From Caldisericota bacterium (GTDB taxonomy: Bacteria; Caldisericota; Caldisericia; Cryosericales; Cryosericaceae): 13,148 nt of DNA. The stretch is taken from NCBI GenBank assembly GCA_026390285.1, contig JAPLGH010000131.1, forward strand, positions 1-13,148, read 5' to 3'. The translations under genes were made by a program, and so were the position numbers. Positions 6,681 to 13,148 of this stretch are shown piece by piece (the first letter of the stretch is position 1; each line of letters begins with the position of its first letter). The notes under the pieces were generated by a model, which did not search any database, was not told the origin of the DNA, and was given only the letters and a program-made list of their open reading frames with translations.

Positions 6681-8156
6681 TCAGTCCTGTGGCTCCCTTC
6701 TCTTCAGCTGAGGGAACAGGATAACCTCACGGATGGACTCGACGCCGAGCAGCAGCATGACGAGCCTGTCAATTCCGATCCCCAGTCCACCCGCCGGCGG
6801 CATACCGTACTGCAGAGCACGCACATAGTCAAAATCCATCGACTGGCTTTCTTCATCGCCCCTGGCTTTCGCAGCGGCCTGCTGTGCAAACCTCTCTTCC
6901 TGGTCGATAGGGTCGTTGAGTTCGGTGAAGGCGTTGGCAAGCTCCATCCCGCCGGCAAGAAGCTCGAAGCGCTGAACTCTCTGCTGCTGTTCCGTCATGC
7001 GCTTGGCCAGCGGGGAGATCTCCACAGGATAGTCACGCACAAACGTAGGGTCAATGAAGTTGGGCTCGACCATCTTGTCGAATATCTCGTTGACAACGTT
7101 GGCATATTCGAACGACTTGTCCATGTGTATGCCAAACTCCACGATCTTGCGATGAGCAAGCGCGTCGTCGCGCAGCTCTTCCAGACCGACGCCCGCGTAC
7201 TTCTGCATGGCCTCGTCGAACGTCGTCCGTGCGAAGGGACCGGTGAAGTTGATCAACCGCTCTCCCATGTGTACCTGCGACATGCCCGTGACCTTCTCGA
7301 CCAAGTCCAGAATAAGGTTCTCGGTCAGGACCATCATGCCGTCAAGATCCGAATAGGCTTCGTACAGTTCCATCATCGTAAATTCGGGGTTATGTACTGT
7401 GTCAATGCCTTCGTTCCTGAAACTTCGGTTGATCTCGAAGACCTTCTCAAAACCACCAACCAGTAGCCTCTTCAGGTATAGTTCCGGAGCAATGCGCAGA
7501 AACAGGTCCTGATCGAGCGCATTGTGATGCGTTACAAACGGACGCGCAGTCGCCCCACCGGCGATTGGCTGAAGCATCGGAGTCTCGACCTCAAGATAGC
7601 CTCGCTCCGTCAGATATGTCCGGATATGCGAAACCATGCGAGACCTCTTCTCAAAGGCATCTCGAACCTCAGGGTTGACGATGAGGTCGACGTAGCGCTG
7701 GCGATAACGAATTTCGACATCCGTGAGGCCATGAAACTTCTCGGGCAACGTGCGGATCGCCTTCGACAGCACCCATAGTCTTGTCACGGCGATGGTCTTC
7801 TCTCCGGTCTTCGTCACGAACAGGGTCCCCTCGACCCCGATGATGTCACCGGAATCAACGTACTTCTTGAACCAGTCATAGGAAGGTTCCTTGAGGTCGT
7901 CAGAGCGCACGTACAGTTGGATCCGCCCGGACATATCCGCCAATACCAGGAAACACGCTTTCCCATGGCCACGAACGACCATAACGCGCCCTCTGGCACG
8001 GACCATCCTGTCTCCCAGCTCATCAAAGTGCAGCGTGATGTAGGATGCCGCAAGCGCATCTCCAAAACTGTGCCCGAACGGATCAATCCCCTGTTCGCGA
8101 AGTTCTCCGATCCTGTCCCTGCGGTTTTGCTCAACGTCGTTGAGATCCAGCACCAC
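6681..8156 (-). CDS. lysS: Lysyl-tRNA synthetase, class II
   Basis: This 491-residue enzyme charges tRNA-Lys. An OB-fold anticodon-binding domain (about 52-130) precedes the class II catalytic core. Motif 1 lies at about 162-195 (ending YLEVETPML), motif 2 at 246-265 (FRNEGIDTVHNPEFTMMELY) and motif 3 at 457-469 (GLGIGIDRLVMLL). Length and motif order are canonical. The start is a GTG at 8156 that shares one base with the greA stop (TAGTG), so translation is probably coupled. No T-box or other leader precedes it, so expression must come from the upstream operon promoter. The greA-lysS pairing is common in Firmicutes and related groups. Confidence 0.96.
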   Translation of the reverse strand: MVLDLNDVEQNRRDRIGELREQGIDPFGHSFGDALAASYITLHFDELGDRMVRARGRVMVVRGHGKACFLVLADMSGRIQLYVRSDDLKEPSYDWFKKYVDSGDIIGVEGTLFVTKTGEKTIAVTRLWVLSKAIRTLPEKFHGLTDVEIRYRQRYVDLIVNPEVRDAFEKRSRMVSHIRTYLTERGYLEVETPMLQPIAGGATARPFVTHHNALDQDLFLRIAPELYLKRLLVGGFEKVFEINRSFRNEGIDTVHNPEFTMMELYEAYSDLDGMMVLTENLILDLVEKVTGMSQVHMGERLINFTGPFARTTFDEAMQKYAGVGLEELRDDALAHRKIVEFGIHMDKSFEYANVVNEIFDKMVEPNFIDPTFVRDYPVEISPLAKRMTEQQQRVQRFELLAGGMELANAFTELNDPIDQEERFAQQAAAKARGDEESQSMDFDYVRALQYGMPPAGGLGIGIDRLVMLLLGVESIREVILFPQLKRREPQD

Positions 8157-8695
8157 TATACCTTCTCAATAGACAGAATCTTGTATGAGACTCGACCCTT
8201 GGGGATGCGCACAGCAACGGTTTCTCTTTCGCGCTTTCCCACGAGGGCCTTGCCCACGGGACTATCAATGGAAATATGACCTTCCATTGGATCGGCTTCG
8301 AGATTGCCGACAATCGTGAACCAGCGAGTCTTGGCGGTGTCGACCTCAAGCACCCGGACCTTGCAGCCCATGTGAACTTCGCCCGTTCCAGTATCGTCTG
8401 GGTCCACGACGACGGAGTGCTCGAGCTGACGCTCGACATCCATGATGGTCCCTTCAATGAACGCCTGCTCCTTCTTGGCCTCTTCATACTCAGCATTCTC
8501 CGAGAGATCACCGAACCCTTTGGCCTCCTTGATGCGCTCTGCGATGCGAAGGCGCTCCTTCGTCTTCAGCCTGTCAAGCTCCTGAAGCATCTTCTTGTGC
8601 TGCGAGGGACTGATGTAAAGCTTCTCTTCCTCATCTTCACGCGTGTTGGTGATTTCAATCCCTTCATCGGAATGCTCTTCTTCGTCATGCATCAT
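8156..8695 (-). CDS. greA: Transcription elongation factor GreA with acidic N-terminal extension
   Basis: From the ATG at 8695 the protein has 179 residues; typical GreA has about 158. The coiled-coil tip carries GDLSENAEYEEAKKEQ, with the conserved acidic D and E that position Mg2+ for cleavage of backtracked RNA in RNA polymerase. The C-terminal FKBP-like domain has SIDSPVGKALVGK. The extra N-terminal 25 residues are very acidic (12 of the first 24 are D or E) and not part of the canonical fold. The start is set by AGGAGG at 8707-8702, 6 nt before the ATG. A longer frame from a GTG at 8716 would contain the ribosome binding site and is rejected. The gene overlaps the dusB stop by 11 nt and abuts lysS. 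Confidence 0.93.
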   Translation of the reverse strand: MMHDEEEHSDEGIEITNTREDEEEKLYISPSQHKKMLQELDRLKTKERLRIAERIKEAKGFGDLSENAEYEEAKKEQAFIEGTIMDVERQLEHSVVVDPDDTGTGEVHMGCKVRVLEVDTAKTRWFTIVGNLEADPMEGHISIDSPVGKALVGKRERETVAVRIPKGRVSYKILSIEKV

Positions 8696-9677
8696 GGCGA
8701 ACCTCCTCGCTTGCACCTAGACACAGTGCACAGTACTCATTCAGCAGCTTCTTCAGCTGGTCTGCTTCCTTCACCTGGTTGATGCGCCCTCGATACGTCG
8801 TCGCTTCAGGGAGGCCCTTGAAGTAGAAGGCGAGATGCTTTCGCATCTCTTTCACCCCAATGATTTCACCCTTGAGAGCGACCTCGCGGTCAACATGCTC
8901 CTGCATGACTCTGAACCGCTCCTCAACTCCGGGCTCCCGCGGACTCCTGCCACCGAGAACATCGTTGATCTGCTCGAAGACCCACGGATTTCCGAGAGCC
9001 GCTCGCCCTACCATCACGTAGTCCGCTCTGGTGTAGTCGAGAAACCTCTTCGCGTCCTCCGCCTTCTTGACTCCCCCGTTCGCAATGATTGGTATGGTCG
9101 CCTTTGCCTTGGCCGCAGCGATGACATCCCAGTCCTTCGAGCCCGAGCGCCCCTGGACGGCAGTACTGCCATGAATCGCAAAGGCTGCGACGCCGTTCTT
9201 CTCACAAATGGACAAGATCTCTTCGGTCACGTTGTCATCAAGCAGGAATCCCTTGCGTATCTTCACGGTCACCGGCAGCCCCGTCGCCCGCACCACGGCG
9301 GACGTAATTGCATCGATAAGAGGAAGATCCCTCAGCAACGCCGATCCGGCACCGGTCTTCACGATTTTTGGTTCGGGGCACCCCATGTTGATATCGATGG
9401 CATCGACCCCGGCTCTTGCCAGAACTTCTGCAGCTTGCGCCATTGCATCAGGTCTAGCTCCAAACATCTGGAAGTCGACAGGGTGCTCGACAGGATCAAA
9501 CACCAGCATCCCAAATGTCTTTGCGTTGCCGAACCTGATGCCGAGAGACGATACCATTTCCGTGTAGACCATGGCCGCGCCATAGTGCCTGCACAAAATG
9601 CGAAACGGAGAATCGCCGTACCCCGCAAGGGGCGCAAGAAACGCACGCCCATCCAGCTTCAGCGATCCGATGTTCAC
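8685..9677 (-). CDS. dusB: tRNA-dihydrouridine synthase, DusB-like
   Basis: This 330-residue FMN-dependent TIM-barrel enzyme reduces uridine to dihydrouridine in tRNA D-loops. LAPLAGYGDSPFR (14-26) is the family N-terminal motif. NMGCPEPKIVKTGAGSALL (97-115) holds the catalytic Cys100. K139 in VKIRKG and H169 in IHG are FMN contacts, and IANGG (198-202) and MVGRAALGNPW follow. After H169 the usual HGRTR is HGSTA, so both arginines are missing, which is unusual. The helical C-terminal domain (about 245-325) is present. The start is GTG at 9677, overlapping the coaX stop as GTGA. The assignment to Dus is firm; the DusB subtype rests on general similarity and gene order. Confidence 0.9.
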   Translation of the reverse strand: MNIGSLKLDGRAFLAPLAGYGDSPFRILCRHYGAAMVYTEMVSSLGIRFGNAKTFGMLVFDPVEHPVDFQMFGARPDAMAQAAEVLARAGVDAIDINMGCPEPKIVKTGAGSALLRDLPLIDAITSAVVRATGLPVTVKIRKGFLLDDNVTEEILSICEKNGVAAFAIHGSTAVQGRSGSKDWDVIAAAKAKATIPIIANGGVKKAEDAKRFLDYTRADYVMVGRAALGNPWVFEQINDVLGGRSPREPGVEERFRVMQEHVDREVALKGEIIGVKEMRKHLAFYFKGLPEATTYRGRINQVKEADQLKKLLNEYCALCLGASEEVRHDA

Positions 9678-10453
9678 TCGGTCCCGCCTCTATTCAGCTC
9701 AAAGAGGATTCGCAGGCCGTCAAGCGTGAGATTCAGGTCGTGTACGCACGTTGTCTGCAAGCCAGGTACGACAACACCTGACAGCCCACCGGTCAGGATC
9801 ACTTTCGCATCTGGACAACCTGCGTCCTGACGGATGCGCTGAATCATGCCATCGACCATGAACACCTCGCCCCAGACCACGCCAATCTGCATCTGGGTAG
9901 TCGTGTCGATTCCGAGGCTCGTTGCAGGACGCTCAAGCTCTATGCGGGGCAACTTGGCGGTCTTGGTGAACAGTGATTCGCTCGAGTTGAGAAGGCCGGG
10001 CGCAATGGAGCCCCCAAGATATCTTCCATCGCCGCTCACAAAGTTGAACGTCGTCGCGGTCCCCAAGTCAACGATGATACAGGGCCCCCCGTATTTCATA
10101 TATCCGCCGACACAATCAGCGATGCGATCGGCCCCCATCTCTGATGGAGACTCGACCTCCCATGTGATATTCGTGTTGAGTGCCGTCGAAACTACAAGGG
10201 GCCGAAGGTGAAACATGCGATCGACGAGGCGGCGCATGATTGGGGTAAGCGGAGGAACAACAGAAGCAAGGATGACAAACTCAACATCCCCCGGCTGGAC
10301 ATCAGAGAACTGAAACAGACTGCGGATAAATACACTGTATTCATCGGCAGTCTTACCCCGGTCAGTAGTCAAGCGCCAACTATCGCGCAGGACAGAACCG
10401 TCGAATAGGCCACAGACTATGTTGGTGTTCCCGACGTCAATAGCAAGAAGCAT
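9674..10453 (-). CDS. coaX: Type III pantothenate kinase
   Basis: This 259-residue enzyme carries out the first step of coenzyme A synthesis, ATP-dependent phosphorylation of pantothenate. It belongs to the ASKHA fold. The phosphate-binding motif DVGNTN is at 6-11, GADR at 107-110 (the pantothenate-binding motif) and DLGTATTFN at 129-137. GGSIAPGL and TGGLSG follow. Length is standard. The ATG at 10453 follows GAGGG and lies 24 nt after the tRNA-Ser 3' end, with no separate promoter visible between them. Expression from the tRNA promoter is therefore likely. The stop overlaps the dusB GTG start. Confidence 0.95.
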   Translation of the reverse strand: MLLAIDVGNTNIVCGLFDGSVLRDSWRLTTDRGKTADEYSVFIRSLFQFSDVQPGDVEFVILASVVPPLTPIMRRLVDRMFHLRPLVVSTALNTNITWEVESPSEMGADRIADCVGGYMKYGGPCIIVDLGTATTFNFVSGDGRYLGGSIAPGLLNSSESLFTKTAKLPRIELERPATSLGIDTTTQMQIGVVWGEVFMVDGMIQRIRQDAGCPDAKVILTGGLSGVVVPGLQTTCVHDLNLTLDGLRILFELNRGGTE

Positions 10454-10477
10454 AGCGGCGCGCCCTCAAAATCAGAA

Positions 10478-10569
10478 TGGCGGAGAGACCGGGATTTGGA
10501 CCCGGGAGGCGGTATTAGCCACCCACTCGCTTAGCAGGCGAGTGCCTTCAGCCACTCGGCCATCTCTCC
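10478..10569 (-). tRNA. tRNA-Ser (anticodon GCU)
   Basis: The RNA reads from 10569 to 10478 and is 92 nt with an encoded CCA (10480-10478). The acceptor stem pairs GGAGAGA with TCTCTCC, with discriminator G73. The anticodon stem CTCGC/GCGAG encloses loop CTGCTAA, with anticodon GCU at 10535-10533, reading AGC and AGU codons. A long class II variable arm (GGTGG/CCGCC) is typical of serine tRNA. The T stem CCGGG/CCCGG is perfect, but its loop is TCCAAAT, with C at position 55 where U is nearly universal. It lies between a strong promoter and coaX. Confidence 0.96.
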
Positions 10570-10589
10570 GTGCTTTGTAATCCGACAAA

Positions 10590-10607
10590 CCCGCGCTATT
10601 GCACGGG
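10590..10607 (-). other. Hairpin in the tRNA-Ser leader
   Basis: On the minus strand CCCGTGC and GCGCGGG form a 7-bp stem (one G-U pair) around an AATA loop, followed by TTTGTC. It lies between the predicted transcription start (near 10610) and the tRNA 5' end. It could be a weak terminator for the ruv operon, an RNase processing signal for the pre-tRNA, or incidental. The short, interrupted T run argues against an efficient terminator. Confidence 0.35.
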
Positions 10608-10616
10608 CTGTGCTAG

Positions 10617-10644
10617 ATTATACTGGCTTCCGGCACATAATCAA
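10617..10644 (-). promoter_or_regulatory. Sigma70-type promoter for tRNA-Ser and the coaX operon
   Basis: Reading the minus strand, TTGATT (10644-10639) and a perfect TATAAT (10622-10617) are separated by 16 nt. They lie just after the ruvB stop (10666) and about 50 nt before the tRNA 5' end. No other promoter-like sequence was noticed before coaX, so it may drive the whole tRNA-coaX-dusB-greA-lysS-radA-ispDF unit. Confidence 0.75.
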
Positions 10645-10665
10645 GGGTCAGAGCCTTCGCAGACT

Positions 10666-11696
10666 TCAGAACAGAACGTCTTCCCCCCCGCCGGAACTAT
10701 TATCATGACCCTTCAGATATCGCCGCCCCAGCTCCGGGATGACGCGTCCCTGCGATGTCCGCGCGATAAGATTCAATTGCACCAGGTACGGCTCAATGAC
10801 TACTGACACCGTCTCCGGGTCTTCACTGATCGCAGAAGCCAGGCTGTCGAGCCCCACTGGGCCGCCCCTGAACTTCTCATCGATCGCGCCAAGGAGCCGC
10901 CGATCGATGTCCAGCAGGCCGAACTTGTCTATATCGAGCCGGGAGAAAGCCTCGTCGACCAATTCGACATCGACGACCGAAGCCCCTGCGTACGCCAGGT
11001 AGTCTCTGATGCGTTTCAGGTTTCGAAGTGCTACGCGAGGAATACCGCGCGAGCGACCAGCAATCCGTCTGGCAGCAGCCGGCTCGACAGCTGTCTCAAG
11101 GCGCAAAGCGGCATTGGCAATAATCTGGGCAAGTTCGTCCTCGTTGTATGGGTAGGGGCGGACAACATGCCAAACCGGGTGGTCGCTCCAATGAGAGTGA
11201 ACGGCTTGAGGCGTATCGTAAGTGTCTTTGCGCTTGGTCCCTTCCCAAGAATAATAGGGAGTTGAAAATCCTCCATTGCAGAATAGAGACTCTCTTCCAC
11301 CGCGGGAGGCAGACGATGGATTTCGTCGATGAACAGCACATCCCTGTCCTTGAGCGAGGCGAGGATACTGGCAAGGTCACCTGCCCGTGTGAGTGCCGGA
11401 CCGCTCGTGTACTTGAACCGTACACCAAGCTCCGCGGCAATGATCTGTGAGAGTGTCGTCTTGCCCAGACCCGGAGGACCGTACAGCAGACAGTGGTCCA
11501 ACGGCTCGTTCCTGCTGAGTGCGGCCTTAATGAAGATGGTCAGATTTCGTCGCAGCTGTTCCTGTCCTATGAAATCCTTAAGACGTCGTGGCCGCAACGT
11601 CGAAACTACCGCGTCACTCTCGGGCCTCGCCGACGGCGGTGGGGCTTGAGCGACAGGTACTTTCCGACGGACACGCTTTTCCTCGCCGGCAGCCAT
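10666..11696 (-). pseudogene. ruvB: Holliday junction helicase RuvB, internal deletion and frameshift
   Basis: RuvB is the AAA+ motor that drives branch migration of Holliday junctions with RuvA. The 5' frame (11696 to about 11160) encodes 179 good residues: Walker A GPPGLGKT at 73-80, Walker B LFIDEIH at 121-127 and sensor 1 GATTR at 170-174. After FGMLS the expected (A/S)PLRDRFGIV-type segment is absent. The 5' frame then runs into unrelated sequence and stops at 11031. The correct protein resumes in another frame at about 11160 (RPYPYNEDELAQII) and continues to 10666 with RRIAGRSRGIPRV, FRGGPVGLDSLA and EPYLVQLNLIARTSQGRV, the winged-helix domain. About 11 residues, including the arginine finger, are missing (net loss 1 mod 3, probably near 34 nt). 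The start ATG at 11696 is 3 nt after the ruvA stop, with GAGGAAAT upstream. It is non-functional as written, unless the assembly is wrong. Confidence 0.88.
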
Positions 11697-11699
11697 ATC

Positions 11700-12293
11700 C
11701 TATTTCCTCGAGAGATGCTGCAAGGCATCACTCACGAGTTCCTCGGCCGAACGGTCCTTCGCAGCGCCAAGTTCCCGGAGAGACCCACTGATCTCTCGCT
11801 GCGAGTATCCAAGAGACCGGAGCGCCATCTCCACCTCCGCCAGCACGGTGGATTCCGTTCCTGCCATACCCTCGACCGATAGAAGCTCAGCGTACTTGCG
11901 GTTGACGATCGGACGTAACTCAATGAGGATGCGCTCGGCATTCTTCCTTCCGACGCCGGGTGCAGAAGTCAGGAGTCCAACATTCTGTTCCCGAACTGCT
12001 TCGATGAGGCGAGACGCAGATGCAGCGCGCAGAAGGCTCAGCGCGGTCTTGGCTCCGACACCCGGAACGTGCTCGACCAAGTCGGTGAAGACTTCGTAGT
12101 CCAGCGATTCGACAAAACCGTACAACTCCTGCCGGTCTTCCTTGACGACATGGTATGTCCGCAGTTCGACCTCTTCCCCAACCTCGAACATGGCAGGGTC
12201 CACCACTCGTACCTCATACCCGATGTCGCCGACAAGAACGATGACAGCTGCATCCATCCTGCGATATATGGTCCCCCTAATCAGAGCAATCAT
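11700..12293 (-). CDS. ruvA: Holliday junction-binding protein RuvA
   Basis: From the ATG at 12293 the protein has 197 residues, normal for RuvA. It opens with MIALIRGTIY, the typical start of the OB-fold domain (1-62). Two helix-hairpin-helix motifs follow: VPGVGAKTA (76-84) and APGVGRKNAERI (111-122), which contact the DNA backbone of the four-way junction. A flexible linker leads to the C-terminal three-helix RuvB-binding domain (about 148-197, EMALRSLGYSQREI). The frame is open upstream to 12440, but that extension would be antisense-like sequence inside ruvC. The 12293 start has GGAGGAG just upstream and overlaps ruvC by 17 nt. Confidence 0.95.
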   Translation of the reverse strand: MIALIRGTIYRRMDAAVIVLVGDIGYEVRVVDPAMFEVGEEVELRTYHVVKEDRQELYGFVESLDYEVFTDLVEHVPGVGAKTALSLLRAASASRLIEAVREQNVGLLTSAPGVGRKNAERILIELRPIVNRKYAELLSVEGMAGTESTVLAEVEMALRSLGYSQREISGSLRELGAAKDRSAEELVSDALQHLSRK

Positions 12294-12780
12294 CGGTCTC
12301 CTCCGCCAGAACTGCCTCGCGATAGGCCCCCGTGAACGTATGGCAAAGGGCGATAGCAATGGCGTCCGCTGTATCATCAGGCGTAATATGCTCCTCGACA
12401 CCAAGGGCAATCTCGACGTTCTTCTTGCTCTCCATGCCATATGATGAGACGGCCTGCTTCACCTGCTGAGGGGTATACTCGAAGGCAGGAACATGACATG
12501 TGCCGATGGCAAGGACAATGACTCCACGCGCCTCACTGACCTTCATGACCGTCCGGGCGTTTCGGAAAAAGAACAGGGACTCAAGCGCCACTGCATCTGG
12601 CTTGTATCTGCGGATAAGTCGGCGGACGCTATCATAGATGTACTTGAGCCTGTCTGGATATGGCGTACCAGGATGGGTCTCCAGGCACCCATAGTCAAGA
12701 AGGGCTACGGTGTCGCCGTCTGATGAGACGACACCGTAGCCAATACGTGCCAGTCCGGGATCAATTCCCAGAGTAAGCAT
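12277..12780 (-). CDS. ruvC: Holliday junction resolvase RuvC
   Basis: This 167-residue endonuclease cuts Holliday junctions symmetrically. The RNase H-like fold has acidic catalytic residues D7 (GIDPG), E67 (ALES) and D136 and D139 (PDDTAD), matching E. coli D7, E66, D138 and D141. YTPQQVKQAV and FFFRNA are family motifs. Between SKKNV and LGVEE the helix is about 4 residues shorter than in Thermotoga RuvC, an in-frame difference. The last dozen residues are an acidic tail. The ATG at 12780 follows the yebC stop by 7 nt with a weak AGGAAAG upstream; the gene overlaps ruvA. Confidence 0.94.
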   Translation of the reverse strand: MLTLGIDPGLARIGYGVVSSDGDTVALLDYGCLETHPGTPYPDRLKYIYDSVRRLIRRYKPDAVALESLFFFRNARTVMKVSEARGVIVLAIGTCHVPAFEYTPQQVKQAVSSYGMESKKNVEIALGVEEHITPDDTADAIAIALCHTFTGAYREAVLAEETDDCSD

Positions 12781-12787
12781 ACAGTCT

Positions 12788-13148
12788 CTAGCTTTCCTGC
12801 TCCAGCAGCTTGATGATCTCGTCGCTCATCTCATAGTTGGAGAAGTAGTCGCTGACGTCGTCGTGTTCGTCCAGCGCTTCCTCCAGCCGCGCGATCTTTC
12901 GCGCATCGTCAATGGCGACAGCAACAAGAGTCTTGGGAATCATGGTGAGAGACGCCGACTTCACGACAATCCCGGCAGCTTCGAGGGCCTGACGCACCTT
13001 GTACACATCCTCAGGTCCGGTAACGACGGTCGTCGTCTCTTCGTCTTGCTTGAGGTCCTCTGCGCCGCTGTCCACCGCAAACATGAACAGATCATCGTAT
13101 GTCTTGTCAGCGGGATCGATTTCCAGCGAACCCTTCCGCTCGAAGCCC
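12788..13148 (-). CDS. yebC: YebC/PmpR family protein, 5' end outside the window
   Basis: The frame is open to the window edge; 119 complete C-terminal codons are visible of a family that is normally about 240 residues. GFERKGSLEI, MFAVDSGAEDL, TGPEDVYKVRQALEAAGI and LDEHDDVSDYFSNYE are the conserved middle and C-terminal segments. YebC-type proteins have been described as transcriptional regulators, and some act on ribosomes stalled at proline-rich sequences. The start codon and DNA/RNA-contacting N-terminal domain lie outside. The position directly before ruvC is the classical arrangement in many bacteria. Confidence 0.93.
   Translation of the reverse strand, partial: GFERKGSLEIDPADKTYDDLFMFAVDSGAEDLKQDEETTTVVTGPEDVYKVRQALEAAGIVVKSASLTMIPKTLVAVAIDDARKIARLEEALDEHDDVSDYFSNYEMSDEIIKLLEQES

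Noticed and set aside
6654..7466. Plus-strand open frame (270 codons) opposite lysS
   Set aside because: It is a shadow of the lysyl-tRNA synthetase coding strand; no domain pattern is visible.
8157..8200. T-box or lysine riboswitch before lysS
   Set aside because: lysS begins at the greA stop codon, leaving no leader for such an element.
8696..8716. GreA start at GTG 8716
   Set aside because: This start would translate the AGGAGG that serves the ATG at 8695.
8835..9830. Long plus-strand open frame (331 codons) opposite dusB and coaX
   Set aside because: It lies antisense to two clearly conserved genes, lacks a ribosome binding site and recognisable motifs, and is explained by their codon bias.
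10666..11106. Stand-alone small protein from the ruvB C-terminal frame
   Set aside because: Its sequence is the RuvB sensor 2 and winged-helix portion, and homology continues upstream of its first Met to about 11160.
12294..12440. Extended N-terminus for RuvA starting at 12440
   Set aside because: The extra 49 residues lie wholly inside ruvC in another frame, do not resemble RuvA, and a good Shine-Dalgarno precedes the 12293 ATG.

Overview
This is a dense bacterial housekeeping segment, moderately GC-rich by eye, with almost no non-coding space. There is no phage, insertion sequence, CRISPR array or defence system. The gene set (MEP isoprenoid pathway, RuvABC, GreA, type III pantothenate kinase) is bacterial. 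The SRP RNA is the long, Alu-domain type found in Bacillus, Clostridia, Thermotogae and some deep-branching phyla. The orders yebC-ruvC-ruvA-ruvB and coaX-dusB-greA-lysS recall Firmicutes, Chloroflexi or Caldisericota-like lineages. I cannot place the organism more exactly.

The plus strand (1-4037) carries a tightly packed run. It holds the 3' end of a deoxynucleoside kinase gene, an AAA+ ATPase with a C-terminal R3H domain (SpoIIIAA/Ycf45-like), thymidylate kinase (tmk), and a membrane-anchored protein with four PEGA repeats. After these comes a strong sigma70-type promoter and the SRP RNA gene. Two kinases of dNTP supply are translationally linked to a nucleic-acid ATPase of unknown role.

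The minus strand (13148 down to 4048) carries the rest. First come yebC (partial), ruvC, ruvA and ruvB, the Holliday-junction processing operon. A near-consensus promoter then precedes tRNA-Ser(GCU), followed by coaX, dusB, greA, lysS, radA and an ispD-ispF fusion. Most neighbouring genes overlap or abut by a few bases, so translational coupling looks general. The second block joins CoA synthesis, tRNA modification and charging, transcript cleavage, recombination and isoprenoid synthesis. It converges on the SRP RNA with about 10 bases between them.

There is no obvious exotic system. The most notable features are two damaged core genes. The ispDF fusion is frameshifted by a perfect 14-bp tandem duplication that cuts off the IspD C-terminus, including the catalytic lysine region. 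The ruvB gene has lost a stretch of roughly 34 nt that should encode the arginine-finger motif (PLRDRFG-like), and is frameshifted there. Both lesions sit at short direct repeats, so replication slippage and assembly error are both possible. The tRNA-Ser also has C instead of the nearly universal U at position 55 of the T loop.
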